From the NCBI RefSeq assembly GCF_000826545.1, contig NZ_CDME01000016.1:62001-126000 (forward strand): a DNA stretch of 64,000 nt, given 5' to 3'. A program made the translations under genes and the position numbers. The DNA is from Kibdelosporangium sp. MJ126-NF4. Its GTDB lineage: Bacteria; Actinomycetota; Actinomycetes; Mycobacteriales; Pseudonocardiaceae. The notes beneath the pieces were generated by a model that saw only the letters and a list, made by a program, of their open reading frames with translations, did not search any database and was not told where the DNA came from. Positions 55,995 through 64,000 of this stretch are shown piece by piece (within the stretch, counting starts at the first letter, position 1; each line of letters opens with the position of its first letter).

Positions 55995-56299
55995 AGCGCG
56001 AACCCGGCTGGGTGTTGGCGTCCGCGCTCGGCGTATTCGGCGCGCTTGTTGGTGTGGTCGGCCAGTCCCTACGCGGGGGATGGGGCTATGACCACGGGGG
56101 AACGAGCGTGCTGCTGTGGCCGATCGCCACATTCCTGCTGTGGGCCATCGAATTCGCGTTTCTCGGTCTCGCGTTCGAGATGTGCAGGAAACTGGTCACA
56201 GTGCGGGCGACATGGGTCGCGACCGCAGTCGCGACCGTCGCCATCATCGGGGTAGTGACAGGGTTGTTCTGGCTCTGGGCCACCAGGTGGGTGTCTTAG
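55991..56299 (+). CDS. Small 3-TM membrane protein, paralogue A
   Basis: The 102-residue protein starts MKREPGWVLASALGVFGALV and has three hydrophobic helices (~8-28, ~43-66, ~76-98). It aligns with B (56441-56764) and C (56788-57105): a Lys-rich start, a polar first loop, LLWPIATFLLWAIEFAFL in helix 2, and a basic MCRKLVTVRATWVA loop before helix 3. No known family. ATG 55991 overlaps the remnant above. Its stop codon is the first three bases of the 44-nt rsmB-end repeat. Confidence 0.75.
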   Translation: MKREPGWVLASALGVFGALVGVVGQSLRGGWGYDHGGTSVLLWPIATFLLWAIEFAFLGLAFEMCRKLVTVRATWVATAVATVAIIGVVTGLFWLWATRWVS

Positions 56300-56440
56300 A
56301 TCCTGCGGATCAGGGCGCAGTACATCGCGTCCGTGCCGTGTAGATCGACGAACACGCACCTCCCCAGATTGGACCCGCTCCCAGGTCCGGAAATCATCGG
56401 AATTCTCGGACAAGGCACGGCGATCGCGCTTGGATGCGTT
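56297..56440 (+). repeat. Repeat R1: exact 44-nt copy of the rsmB 3' end plus promoter-like palindrome
   Basis: 56297-56340 is identical to 57103-57146, the 3' end of rsmB (encoding [14 protein letters not shown] on the minus strand). The flanking block 56341-56440 matches R2, with palindrome GTCCGGAAAT-7 nt-ATTCTCGGAC (56385-56411) and CGCTTGGATGCG just before the GTG of paralogue B. Exact copies of a conserved gene's 3' end are typical of attachment-site duplication by integration; tandem duplication is the alternative. Confidence 0.85.
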
Positions 56441-56764
56441 GTGAAGCCTGAAACTGGCTGTGGTCTGGCGGTTCTGGTCGGCGCGGTCGGAACGATCCTC
56501 GGCACGTTTGGATTCGTCTACCTGCTGAACGTCTTCTGGGACCTTGCCAACGGCGTTGACGAGTGGATCCTCGTGCTGTGGCCCACCATCCTGGTGCTGT
56601 GGATCGTCGAGAGCATGATGCTCACCGTCGTGTACACGCAGTGCGCGAAGCTGCGCACCACGCGGGCCGTGTGGCTTGTGGGTGTGCTCTCAAGCATTGT
56701 CATCGTCGGCGGAATGGCGTGGTTGTACTGGCTACTCCTCGACGAGATCGGTATGCCCCACTAG
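56441..56764 (+). CDS. Small 3-TM membrane protein, paralogue B
   Basis: The 107-residue protein begins at GTG with KPETGCGLAVLVGAVGTILG. Three transmembrane helices follow (helix 2 VLWPTILVLWIVESMMLTVV; helix 3 LVGVLSSIVIVGGMAWLYW). The basic loop KLRTTRAVW matches A and C. There is no Shine-Dalgarno; the start lies directly after repeat R1, so a leaderless transcript is possible. Family and function are unknown. Confidence 0.75.
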   Translation: MKPETGCGLAVLVGAVGTILGTFGFVYLLNVFWDLANGVDEWILVLWPTILVLWIVESMMLTVVYTQCAKLRTTRAVWLVGVLSSIVIVGGMAWLYWLLLDEIGMPH

Positions 56765-56787
56765 CACGGACGGCAAGGAGTCTCGTT

Positions 56788-57105
56788 GTGAAGCCCGGAA
56801 CCCGTTATGGCCTGGCGGTTGTACTCGGCGGGATCGGGATGGTCTGCGCCTGGTTCGGTCACCCCTTGTTCTTTGAAGGCGTCGACCATAGCGGGCTGCT
56901 CGCAGCGCTGTGGCTGTTGCTCATGCCGGTGCTGTGGATTGCCGAAACCGCGTGCCTCTACGTCGCGTTCGCGAAAACCTCGATGCTCAGCACCAGACGG
57001 GCGGCCTGGGTCGCGAGCGGACTCGCGACCGTCGGCGTCGTCGGTGTGGTGCCGTTCCTGTTGTGGTACATCGTATTCGGGTTTCTGCGCCTGCTCGGTG
57101 CCTAG
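56788..57105 (+). CDS. Small 3-TM membrane protein, paralogue C
   Basis: The 105-residue protein begins at GTG with KPGTRYGLAVVLGGIGMVCA. It has three helices (helix 2 LWLLLMPVLWIAETACLYVA; helix 3 GLATVGVVGVVPFLLWY) and the basic loop MLSTRRAAWVA. Unlike B it has a good AAGGAG 7 bases upstream and no R repeat, so it is probably cotranscribed with B. Its TAG overlaps the convergent rsmB stop by three bases. Confidence 0.77.
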   Translation: MKPGTRYGLAVVLGGIGMVCAWFGHPLFFEGVDHSGLLAALWLLLMPVLWIAETACLYVAFAKTSMLSTRRAAWVASGLATVGVVGVVPFLLWYIVFGFLRLLGA

Positions 57106-58520
57106 ATCCTGCGGATCAGGGCGCAGTACATCGCGTCCGTGCCGTGCAGGTGTGGCCAGAGTTGTACGTCTGGACCGGGGCCGAGGTCGGGTACGCCGGG
57201 GAAGAACTCCCTGGCGTCCAGTTGCTCGGCCTTGGCCCGGCGGACCACGTCGCCGACGACACCGATCGTCTCCGACAGGTGTGGCGTACACACGACGTAC
57301 GCGACCACGCCGCCGACGCGCACCAGGTCCATCGCGGACATCAGCAGTTCGCGCTGGAGCTTGGTCAGGTCGCCGACGTCGGACTGCTGTCGGCGCCAAC
57401 GCGCCTCCGGCCTGCGTCGCAGCGCGCCGAGGCCGGTGCAGGGCGCGTCCACCAGGATCCGGTCGAAGCTGCCCGGTTCGAAGCCGGTGTCGCGGCCGTC
57501 GACCACGTGCACGGTCACCGGCTGGCCTTCGGTGGCGTTCCCGACCAGCCTGGCGCGATGCGGGGTTTTCTCGACCGCGTCGACGGTCGCGCCGCTGAGC
57601 CCGGCCAACGCGCCGAGCATCGCCGCCTTGCCGCCTGGGCCCGCGCACAGGTCGAGCCATCGTTCGTCGGATCCGGTCAGCGTCGGCCGGGTCAACGCGA
57701 GCGCGCACAGCTGGCTGCCTTCGTCCTGAACACCGGCGAAGCGTTCCCTGACCGGTTCCATGTCGGCCGGATCACCGCCACCGGCTTCCAGCCGCACACC
57801 GTACGGCGAGTACGGCGCCACGTCGCCGCCGGTGATGGCGGCGAGTTCCTCGGCGGTGATCTCGCCGGGCCGCGCGACCAGGTGCACGGCGGGCCGGTCG
57901 TCGTCAGCCTCCAGGGCCGCTTTCAGCGCGTCGCCCTTGTCGCCGAGCGAGTCCGCGAACGCGCGCGCGATCCACCGGGGATGGGCGGTCGCCGTTGCCA
58001 GGTGGCCGATGGGGTCCTCGCTGTAGGGCGGGGCGATTTTCTCGACCCACTCCTGCTCGTTGTGTTCGCCGACCTTGCGCAGCACGGCGTTGGCGAACCC
58101 GGCCAGCCGTGAACCGACGTCGAACCGTGCCAGGTCCACAGTGGATGACACCGCGGCGTGCGGTGGGATCCGCGTGCGCAGCAACTGGTAGGCACCCAGT
58201 CGGAGCACGTCGAGCAGTTGCTTGTCCACTTGGGACAGCGGACGGTCCGAGCACTCGGCGATCACCTGGTCGAACCAGCCGAACGCGCGGCAGGTGCCGT
58301 ACGTGAGCTCGGTGGCCAGCGCCGCGTCGCGGCCGGAGATCCGGCGCTCCCGCAACAGGCCCGGAAGCACGAGGTTGGCGTACGCGTCACGGTCACGCAC
58401 CGCGCGCAACGTGTCCAGCGCCGCGCGACGGGCCGGATCCTCCGCCGGTGGACGCGGAGCGGACGGCTCACGGCGGCGCGGCGGGTGTGCACGCCTGGGC
58501 CGAGACGGTCGATGCGTCAA
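57102..58520 (-). CDS. rsmB: 16S rRNA (cytosine(967)-C(5))-methyltransferase
   Basis: The 472-residue enzyme has an Arg/Pro-rich N-terminal tail, a NusB-like RNA-binding domain (~30-165) and a SAM methyltransferase domain (~225-470). Motifs are [39 protein letters not shown] and [10 protein letters not shown], which carry the two conserved cysteines. TTG 58520 overlaps the fmt stop (TTGA). The 44-nt 3' end (57103-57146) is repeated exactly at 56297-56340. The usual downstream neighbour rpe is ~4.1 kb away behind accessory genes. Confidence 0.94.
   Translation of the reverse strand: MTHRPSRPRRAHPPRRREPSAPRPPAEDPARRAALDTLRAVRDRDAYANLVLPGLLRERRISGRDAALATELTYGTCRAFGWFDQVIAECSDRPLSQVDKQLLDVLRLGAYQLLRTRIPPHAAVSSTVDLARFDVGSRLAGFANAVLRKVGEHNEQEWVEKIAPPYSEDPIGHLATATAHPRWIARAFADSLGDKGDALKAALEADDDRPAVHLVARPGEITAEELAAITGGDVAPYSPYGVRLEAGGGDPADMEPVRERFAGVQDEGSQLCALALTRPTLTGSDERWLDLCAGPGGKAAMLGALAGLSGATVDAVEKTPHRARLVGNATEGQPVTVHVVDGRDTGFEPGSFDRILVDAPCTGLGALRRRPEARWRRQQSDVGDLTKLQRELLMSAMDLVRVGGVVAYVVCTPHLSETIGVVGDVVRRAKAEQLDAREFFPGVPDLGPGPDVQLWPHLHGTDAMYCALIRRI
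57103..57146. repeat. Native copy (R0) of the 44-nt rsmB-end direct repeat
   Basis: This segment, the last ~14 codons and stop of rsmB, is identical to 56297-56340 and partly matched at 55750-55765. The two exact copies flank ~760 bp holding paralogues B and C. Confidence 0.85.
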
Positions 58521-59446
58521 GACAATCGCTCCCCTTGCTCGACCCGAGCGCCTCGCGCCCAGTCGGTCGCAGCCATCTTCTTCTTGCCCGGCGCTTGGAC
58601 GTCGCCCAGCCGCACGGGATGTGTCGCGGTGCCGACCAGCACGCGCTTGCGTTCCACTTTGACCTCACCGGGCGGCAGTGACTCCGCGGCGGTGAGCTCC
58701 ACCGGGCCGAGCTTGAGCCGCTCGCCGCGGAACTCGGCCCACGCGCCGGGATCGGGCGTCATCGCACGGACCAGGCGATCCACAGCCGCCGCGGGCTGGG
58801 TGACGTCTAGGTGCGCGTCATCCACTGTGATCTTGGACGCGTAGCTGACGCCGTCCGCATGTTGTTGTTCGACAGCGCGGATCGTATCGTCCTCGATCCC
58901 GTCCACCGTGGACACCATCAGCTCGGCGCCCGCGACGGCGAGCCGGTCGAGCAGCATCCCCGCCGTGTCCTGCGGGCGGATCGGCTCGGTCAGCACACCG
59001 AACACCGGACCTGCGTCGAGTTCCTTGACGATCCGGAACGTGCTCGCGCCGGTGATCTCGTCGCCTGCCCGGATGGCGGCCTGCACCGGCGCCGCGCCAC
59101 GCCACGCGGGCAGCAGCGAGAAGTGCAGGTTCACCCAACCGTGTACCGGGATGTCCAGCGCCACCTGGGGCAGCAACGCCCCGTACGCGACGACCGGGCA
59201 GCAGTCCGGTGCGAGCTCGGTCAGCCGGGCGAGGAACTCGGGCTCCTTGACCCGCTGCGGAGCGAGCACCTCGATGCCGTGCTCGTCGGCCAACGCGCCG
59301 ACGGGCGACCGGACCACGTGCCGACCGCGCCCGGCGGGGGCGTCCGGCCTGGTCACCACGGCGACGACCTCGTGGCGCGTCGACTCGATCAGGGCCCTGA
59401 GCGTGGGGACTGCGGGTTCCGGGGTCCCGGCGAAGACCAGCCGCAT
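58517..59446 (-). CDS. fmt: Methionyl-tRNA formyltransferase
   Basis: The 309-residue enzyme formylates initiator Met-tRNA. The N-terminal [20 protein letters not shown] and the catalytic [20 protein letters not shown] block are intact, followed by the OB-fold C-terminal domain. ATG 59446 is 2 bases after the def stop, and the end overlaps rsmB by 4, giving the conserved def-fmt-rsmB operon. Confidence 0.96.
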   Translation of the reverse strand: MRLVFAGTPEPAVPTLRALIESTRHEVVAVVTRPDAPAGRGRHVVRSPVGALADEHGIEVLAPQRVKEPEFLARLTELAPDCCPVVAYGALLPQVALDIPVHGWVNLHFSLLPAWRGAAPVQAAIRAGDEITGASTFRIVKELDAGPVFGVLTEPIRPQDTAGMLLDRLAVAGAELMVSTVDGIEDDTIRAVEQQHADGVSYASKITVDDAHLDVTQPAAAVDRLVRAMTPDPGAWAEFRGERLKLGPVELTAAESLPPGEVKVERKRVLVGTATHPVRLGDVQAPGKKKMAATDWARGARVEQGERLS

Positions 59447-59448
59447 GG

Positions 59449-59994
59449 TCAGAAGCCTCCGAACAACGCGTGCGGGTCCTGCTTGATCGTAGGCATCGCG
59501 CCGGAGAACCACGACGCCTGGCGGATCTCCCGCATGGCCTGCTTGCGGGTCTCCGCGTCGAGCCGGTCGAGGAACAGCACGCCGTCCAGGTGGTCGGACT
59601 CGTGCTGGATGCACCGGGCCAGCAGGTCGGTGCCCTCGATCTCGATCGGTTCGCCGTACATGTTCCACCCGGCCGCGACGATGTTGCGCATCCGCCGCGT
59701 CTCCCAGGTGAAGCCGGGGATGGACAGGCAGCCCTCGTCGCCGTCCTGGCACTCGTCGTCGATCGCGTTCCACGTCGGGTTCACCATGTGGCCGACGAAG
59801 CCGTCGCAGTGGTACGTGAACACCCGCAGGCCCACCCCCAACTGCGGGGCGGCGAGCCCGGCACCGCCCTGCGACTCCATGGTGTCCCACAGATCCTGGA
59901 CGAGCGTACGGAGCTCCTTGTCGAACTCGACGACTTCGTCGGCACGCGTGCGCAGCACCGGGTCGCCGAAAAGCCTGATCGGTTGGATGGTCAC
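59449..59994 (-). CDS. def: Peptide deformylase
   Basis: The 181-residue metallo-enzyme removes the N-formyl group from nascent proteins. All three motifs are present: GAGLAAPQ (Gln 51), EGCLSIPG (metal Cys 89) and QHESDHLDG (metal His 131 and 135, catalytic Glu 132). The C-terminal extension (~25 residues after the last helix) is typical of actinobacterial members. It is the first gene of def-fmt-rsmB here; priA is not visible upstream. Confidence 0.96.
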   Translation of the reverse strand: MTIQPIRLFGDPVLRTRADEVVEFDKELRTLVQDLWDTMESQGGAGLAAPQLGVGLRVFTYHCDGFVGHMVNPTWNAIDDECQDGDEGCLSIPGFTWETRRMRNIVAAGWNMYGEPIEIEGTDLLARCIQHESDHLDGVLFLDRLDAETRKQAMREIRQASWFSGAMPTIKQDPHALFGGF

Positions 59995-60009
59995 GACGAT
60001 CGATTCTAC

Positions 60010-60042
60010 GGCCGGGCGGACTCGGCCGAAGTCCGCCCGGCC
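60010..60042. terminator. Perfect hairpin between the GH28 gene and def
   Basis: GGCCGGGCGGACT (60010-60022) pairs without mismatch with 60030-60042 over a 7-nt loop. It lies 17 bases beyond the stop of the minus-strand GH28 gene and should isolate it from def. Confidence 0.8.
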
Positions 60043-60058
60043 GACACGTGCCGCCGGG

Positions 60059-61534
60059 CTACTGGACGCGGACGCGCGGGCTGCCGCCGCCGGGTGTGGT
60101 GGTGCTGCCGGTGACCTGCTGGCCGCTCGACCTCTGGAACGTGACGTCCCAGCTGCCCGTGCTGCGTTCCATCTTCACTCCGTCGACGGTCAGGCCGGTG
60201 GTGTCGTTGGCCAGGAACGCGGGCCTGCCGTCGGACTTCTGGAACTCGACGGTGCTGTCGAGGAACTTGACGTTCTTGGCGTGCCGGATCCAGAACGCGT
60301 ACGCCGGGCGGACGCCGAACGTGCGTGGTGGGTACGCGGTCGAGTTCTCCGGCGGCACGCGGTCGGCGTCCGACGCCGGGTGGCCGCCCGGGAAGGTGAG
60401 GTTGACGCTCTCGAACGTGACGTTCTCGACCGGCGAGTCCGTGCGGCCGGTGACGGTCGCGGAGTACTCGTCGTCACCGGCGACGTCGCGTGGTGTGGTC
60501 AGGTTCGTGCCGGTGATGTTCTTGAGCGTGATGTCGCGGATCCTGCCCGCGGGCGGGTTACCCGGGCAGCGTGAGCGTTTGCCGACGTGCATGAAGATCG
60601 CGGACGCGGTCCTGCTGAGCTTGATGTTGTCGTAGGTGATGTTCTCGATCGTGGCGCCGTCCATCGACACGATGCCGATGCCCGCCTTGCCCGCACCGGT
60701 CACGGTCAGGTTCCGGAACTGGATGTCTCGGAACGTGCCGCAGGTTTCCGAGCCGAACTGCAGCGCGTTGTTCTCCGTCGAGAGGATCGTCGAGTCCCGC
60801 ACGACCGCCTTCTCGGTCGGGAAGGTCCGGCCGAGCGCGAAGTCGCTCTTGAACACCACCGCGTCGTCGCTCGCCTCGATCCGCGAGTCGGCGATCTCCA
60901 CGTCGGAGCTGTTGATGATGTTGAAGGCGTCCCGGTCGTCGGCGCTGAGGATCTTCGTGTTGTGCATCCGCACGCCGGTGCAGCCGTTGATCAGGATCGC
61001 GAAGTGGCCGCCCCGCCGGAACGTGATGTCCTGGAACCGGAGGTTGCGGCAGTACTTCAGGCTCAGCGCCTTGTCCGCCTGCCCCTGCCTGGGGTCACCA
61101 GTGATCAGCTTGTCGTCGCCGTCGATGGTGCCCGCGCCGGTGAACGCGATGTTCTCGACGTTCTCACCGAAAAGGAGCGCGTTGCGGAAATGGCTGTGCC
61201 CGTAGTCCTGGTATTCGTCCCACTCGTTGGGCTCGGCGTTGTCCATACCGCTACCCGCGGCCAGCAGTGTCGCGCCCGCGTTGAGGTTGAGCGTCACGTT
61301 GCTTTTCAGGTGGACGGTCCGCGACCGGTAGCGGCCCGCCGGGAAGTCCACCACGCCGCCGCCTGCCGCGTTGGCCGCGGTGATCGCCCGGTCGATGGCA
61401 TCGTCGTCGTTGGTGCTGCCGTTGCCGGTGGCGCCGTAGGACTTGACGTTGAACACCGGCGCTGCCTCGGCTGCGGACACCGTCAGCCCCGCCACGATCA
61501 CACCCGCAAGGACGAGCGTGCCGATTCTCGCCAT
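60059..61534 (-). CDS. Secreted GH28-type (polygalacturonase-like) beta-helix protein
   Basis: The 491-residue protein has a signal peptide (~1-24) and a right-handed parallel beta-helix. It starts with the pectate-lyase/GH28 opening FNVKSYGATGNGSTNDDDAI and continues with GAGTIDGDD, DAFNIINSSDVEIADSRIEA, SDDAVVFK and ALQFGSETCG. The SDD pair corresponds to GH28 catalytic aspartates. The usual GHG and RIK are not evident, so the substrate may be a modified uronic-acid polymer rather than plain pectate. ATG 61534 is followed directly by the signal peptide. Confidence 0.88.
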   Translation of the reverse strand: MARIGTLVLAGVIVAGLTVSAAEAAPVFNVKSYGATGNGSTNDDDAIDRAITAANAAGGGVVDFPAGRYRSRTVHLKSNVTLNLNAGATLLAAGSGMDNAEPNEWDEYQDYGHSHFRNALLFGENVENIAFTGAGTIDGDDKLITGDPRQGQADKALSLKYCRNLRFQDITFRRGGHFAILINGCTGVRMHNTKILSADDRDAFNIINSSDVEIADSRIEASDDAVVFKSDFALGRTFPTEKAVVRDSTILSTENNALQFGSETCGTFRDIQFRNLTVTGAGKAGIGIVSMDGATIENITYDNIKLSRTASAIFMHVGKRSRCPGNPPAGRIRDITLKNITGTNLTTPRDVAGDDEYSATVTGRTDSPVENVTFESVNLTFPGGHPASDADRVPPENSTAYPPRTFGVRPAYAFWIRHAKNVKFLDSTVEFQKSDGRPAFLANDTTGLTVDGVKMERSTGSWDVTFQRSSGQQVTGSTTTPGGGSPRVRVQ

Positions 61535-61622
61535 GAGCTCTCCTCGTCTTCGATAGACGTGTCACTCTCGCGGCGGCAATGAAAACGTTTACGAAACGTA
61601 CATTAGCGGTCACCGGCACCAG

Positions 61623-62801
61623 TCACAAGCGTTCGACGACGGTCGCGTTCGCCAGTCCCCCCGCTTCACACATGGTCTGCAGGCCATACCTGCCGCCCGT
61701 CTGCTCGAGCACCGACAGCAGCGTGGTCATCAACCGTGCGCCGCTCGCGCCCAACGGGTGCCCGATCGCGGTGGCGCCGCCGTTGACGTTGACCTTCGCC
61801 AGGTCCGCGCCGGTTTCCGCCTGCCAGGCGAGCACAACACTGGTGAACGCCTCGTTGACCTCGAAGGCGTCGATGTCCGCCAGCCGCAGCCCGGCACGGT
61901 CGAGGACCTTCGCGGTCGCCGGGATGACACCGGTCAGCATCAGCAGCGGATCGTCGCCGACGACGGCGAAGCTGTGCAGCCGTGCACGCGGTGTGAGGCC
62001 GAGCCGCCGAGCTGTCTCGCTGCTGGTGATCAGCACGGCCGCGGCGCCGTCGTTGATCGGCGACGAGTTGCCCGCGGTGACGTGCCACCCGATCTGCGGG
62101 AACCGTTCGGCCCAGTAGTCGTTGTGGAAAGCCGGTTTCAGTCCGCCGAGGACGTCCACTGTGGTCGACGGCCGGACCGACTCGTCCATCCGCACCTCGT
62201 CGGCACCGACCGTCAGCGGCACGACATCCCAGTCGAAATGACCGTCGTTCCACGCGGCCGCGGCCCGCTGGTGTGACATGGCCGCGAACTCGTCGAGCCG
62301 CGCGCGCCCCATCTCCCACTTGGCGGCGATCAACTCGGCGCTGATGCCTTGCGGCACAAACCCTTCGGGGTACCGCGCGGCAACAGTCGGGCCGAGGAAA
62401 TCCCGGCCGTCGCGCTGGCTGCCGATCGGCACGTGGCTCATCGACTCGATCCCGGACGCGATCACCACGTCGTACGCCCCGGCGAGCACACCCTGGGCGG
62501 CGAAGTGGATCGCCTGCTGACTGCTGCCACACTGCCGGTCGACGGTCACGGCGGGCACGGACTCCGGCAACCCCGCGGCGAGCGCGGCCCACCGGGCGGT
62601 GTTGCCGCTCTGCTCACCGATCTGGCCGACCGCTCCGGAGATCACGTCGTCGACCAGCGCGGGGTCGATGCCGGTGCGGTCGATCAACGCACGGATGACG
62701 TGGGCGTGCAGGTCGACGGGGTGTATGTCGGCGAGCGCCCCACCGGCTTTGCCCTTGCCGATCGGCGTGCGGACCGCGTCGACGATCACAGCGTCCCTCA
62801 T
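61623..62801 (-). CDS. Acetyl-CoA C-acyltransferase (thiolase)
   Basis: The 392-residue enzyme has the acyl-accepting Cys in VDRQCGSSQQA (Cys 91), the His in GGATAIGHPLGASG and the second active-site Cys in LQTMCEAGG. The C-terminus (CEAGGLANATVVERL) resembles the FadA5-type thiolases used in steroid or long-chain side-chain degradation more than biosynthetic ones. ATG 62801 follows GGGAGG; TTG 62807 is an alternative. It is divergent from the HxlR regulator and shares a dyad operator with it. Confidence 0.92.
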   Translation of the reverse strand: MRDAVIVDAVRTPIGKGKAGGALADIHPVDLHAHVIRALIDRTGIDPALVDDVISGAVGQIGEQSGNTARWAALAAGLPESVPAVTVDRQCGSSQQAIHFAAQGVLAGAYDVVIASGIESMSHVPIGSQRDGRDFLGPTVAARYPEGFVPQGISAELIAAKWEMGRARLDEFAAMSHQRAAAAWNDGHFDWDVVPLTVGADEVRMDESVRPSTTVDVLGGLKPAFHNDYWAERFPQIGWHVTAGNSSPINDGAAAVLITSSETARRLGLTPRARLHSFAVVGDDPLLMLTGVIPATAKVLDRAGLRLADIDAFEVNEAFTSVVLAWQAETGADLAKVNVNGGATAIGHPLGASGARLMTTLLSVLEQTGGRYGLQTMCEAGGLANATVVERL

Positions 62802-62815
62802 GGCCAACCTCCCTG

Positions 62816-62868
62816 TTGACTTTCTTCAAGCAAGCGTACTTCTTGTAGGCTTGCTTCGAGCAAGTCAA
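62816..62868. promoter_or_regulatory. 53-bp dyad operator between thiolase and hxlR-type gene
   Basis: Two nested perfect inverted repeats share the centre 62842: TTGACTT (62816-62822)/AAGTCAA (62862-62868), and AAGCAAGC (62828-62835)/GCTTGCTT (62849-62856). TTGACT on each strand can also serve as a -35 element. It fills the whole divergent promoter region and is the obvious binding site of the HxlR-type protein. Confidence 0.85.
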
Positions 62869-62883
62869 TGTGAGGAGCGTCCC

Positions 62884-63348
62884 GTGTTGCGTCAGGACTG
62901 GTCGGCCCATCCGTGCCCGATCGCGCGATCGCTCGACGTCGTCGGCGATCCCTGGGTGATGCTCGTACTGCGCGAGGCACTGCTCGGCACGACGAGGTTC
63001 GAGCAGTTCCGCACCATCCTGGAGGTCGCGGACAACGTGCTGTCCCGGCGGTTGACCGACATGGTCGACGCGGGGCTGCTGCGCCGCTCCCGGTACCAGG
63101 GCAAGCAGCGCGCGCACGACGAGTACGTGATCACCGAGGCGGGCGCGGACCTGCTTCCGGTCCTCGACGCGTTGGCACGCTGGGGCGAGCAGTACACCGC
63201 GACGCCCGCACGCCACATGGAGATGTCCATCGCGCACAAGGACACCGGTCACACAACGACCAGCCCGGCGGTCTGCAGCACCTGCGGCGAACCGCTGACG
63301 TCAGCCGACCGCGTCTACCAACGCCAGTGGGCGAAGCAGCTAGTCTGA
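62884..63348 (+). CDS. HxlR-family transcriptional regulator
   Basis: The 154-residue winged-helix protein shows the HxlR pattern: CPIARSLDVVGDPWVMLVLR (with the redox-capable Cys near the N-terminus), GTTRFEQFRTIL, and VADNVLSRRLTDMVDAGLLRR. A C-terminal extension carries CSTCGEPL, a CxxC pair that might bind metal or respond to oxidation. GTG 62884 has GAGGAG 6 bases upstream. It probably controls itself and the divergent thiolase. Confidence 0.92.
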   Translation: MLRQDWSAHPCPIARSLDVVGDPWVMLVLREALLGTTRFEQFRTILEVADNVLSRRLTDMVDAGLLRRSRYQGKQRAHDEYVITEAGADLLPVLDALARWGEQYTATPARHMEMSIAHKDTGHTTTSPAVCSTCGEPLTSADRVYQRQWAKQLV

Positions 63349-63352
63349 GCGT

Positions 63353-63387
63353 GTGCGGGAACCACGCCCGAAGCGCGGTCCCCGCAC
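63353..63387. terminator. Hairpin between hxlR-type gene and chitinase gene
   Basis: GTGCGGGAACCACGC (63353-63367) pairs with 63373-63387 at 13 of 15 positions over a 5-nt loop. It lies between two convergent genes and probably serves both. Confidence 0.75.
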
Positions 63388-63399
63388 ATGTCAACGAGT

Positions 63400-64000
63400 T
63401 CAGCCGATGCCCTGGTGCACGGCCGTCATCAGTTCGCCGTTGGGTGTGTCACCGTCCATCGACCAGATCATGGCCCCGCCGAGGCCGTTGGCCTTGATCC
63501 ACGCGGACTTCCTGGCGAGCTCGGTCGGGTCGTCGAACGTCCAGAACGTGCTGCCGTTGAACAACCACGCGTGCCCGGACACGGTGTCCCGGTGCAGTTG
63601 GTAACCGCTGCTGAGCAACGGCTTGATGAGCTTGTAGTCCTGAATGCCCTTCTCATAACGGCCAGGAGCGCCATCCGTTGCCGTCTGATGTAGACCGTTG
63701 TTGGCATTGGTGACACCCGTCCAGCCACGGCTGTAGAACGGCACGCCGAGCACCAGCCGGTTGGCAGGGGCGCCACGGCTGACCCACGCGTCCGTTGCGA
63801 TCTCGACGCTGTACGGCTTCGGCCCGGGGTCGTTGGCAGGCAGTCGCAACGCGGACTGGTTGTTGGTCACCGGGTCCCAGGCGCCGTGCAGGTCGTAACC
63901 CTGCAGCGTCGCGAAGTCGAGCGCGGTGAAGATCTGGCTCACCTCGAAACCCGCGACCACCTTGCCCGGGTCGGCGGGCAGGAACGCGGTCAGCTCGTAG
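63400..64000 (-). CDS. GH18 chitinase, C-terminal part
   Basis: The last 199 codons of a family-18 glycoside hydrolase; the start lies beyond the right edge. Visible are YELTAFLPADPGK, the barrel strand with LQGYDLHGAWDP (the Tyr-Asp strand that follows the catalytic DxxDxDxE in the family, which is outside the window), LVLGVPFYSRGW, and the terminal GGAMIWSMDGDTPNGELM. It is probably a secreted enzyme that degrades chitin. Confidence 0.9.
   Translation of the reverse strand, partial: YELTAFLPADPGKVVAGFEVSQIFTALDFATLQGYDLHGAWDPVTNNQSALRLPANDPGPKPYSVEIATDAWVSRGAPANRLVLGVPFYSRGWTGVTNANNGLHQTATDGAPGRYEKGIQDYKLIKPLLSSGYQLHRDTVSGHAWLFNGSTFWTFDDPTELARKSAWIKANGLGGAMIWSMDGDTPNGELMTAVHQGIG

Overview
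The window is high-GC DNA with GTG and TTG starts, tightly overlapping operons and a strongly actinobacterial gene set (opcA, whiA, rbpA, XRE-DUF397 pairs, F420-type LLM oxidoreductase, HspR-type operator before lon). Gene content and order point to a Pseudonocardiaceae-like actinomycete (Amycolatopsis/Kibdelosporangium/Saccharothrix relatives). This is inference from content, not a database match.

Layout. 1-8.2 kb: pentose-phosphate block pgi(partial)-zwf-opcA, interrupted by lon, a ribbon-helix-helix/Clp-N protein with a leaderless promoter, a tiny membrane ORF and an asparaginase-like gene, then pgl. 8.2-11.7 kb: a membrane KAP-like P-loop ATPase split by a frameshift, and a membrane pseudokinase. 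11.7-17.2 kb: divergent secreted phosphoesterases (tandem-domain GDPD; phosphodiester glycosidase fused to a metallophosphoesterase). 17.3-22.6 kb: pabB, an ABC exporter, two fragments of a small protein with an LQxxxGNxAV motif, and an orphan NarL-type histidine kinase. 22.7-26.6 kb: a large dyad element, then gap-pgk-tpiA-secG-rbpA on the minus strand. 26.8-30.2 kb: Rieske lipoprotein, a 162-bp MITE-like element, alpha/beta hydrolase, LLM oxidoreductase and a lipoprotein. 30.2-35.1 kb: uvrC-rapZ-yvcK-whiA operon. 35.1-44.2 kb: XRE and DUF397 pair, secreted BNR propeller protein, FIST plus diguanylate cyclase, NlpC/P60 hydrolase, and a ricin-B-like secreted protein.

44.2-46.5 kb is a graveyard: ISL3 relic, broken cis-prenyltransferase, IS110 relic, second truncated cis-prenyltransferase and a frameshifted DUF3995-like gene. 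46.5-48.6 kb holds three ordinary genes. A ~700-bp imperfect inverted repeat with no convincing gene fills 48.6-49.3 kb. 49.4-63.9 kb carries rpe-ribE-ribBA-ribH-PH protein and def-fmt-rsmB. Between rsmB and rpe, genes that are usually close, lies an accessory block: TnpB, DUF3574 and its remnant, and three related 3-TM proteins. Two exact 44-nt copies of the rsmB 3' end flank part of this block. The window closes with a GH28-like protein, a thiolase/HxlR divergent pair sharing a 53-bp dyad operator, and a partial GH18 chitinase.

The most unusual features are the accretion of small genes behind duplicated rsmB 3' ends, the big inverted repeat, the MITE just upstream of a hydrolase, and several unrelated single-base frameshifts that are either decay or assembly errors.
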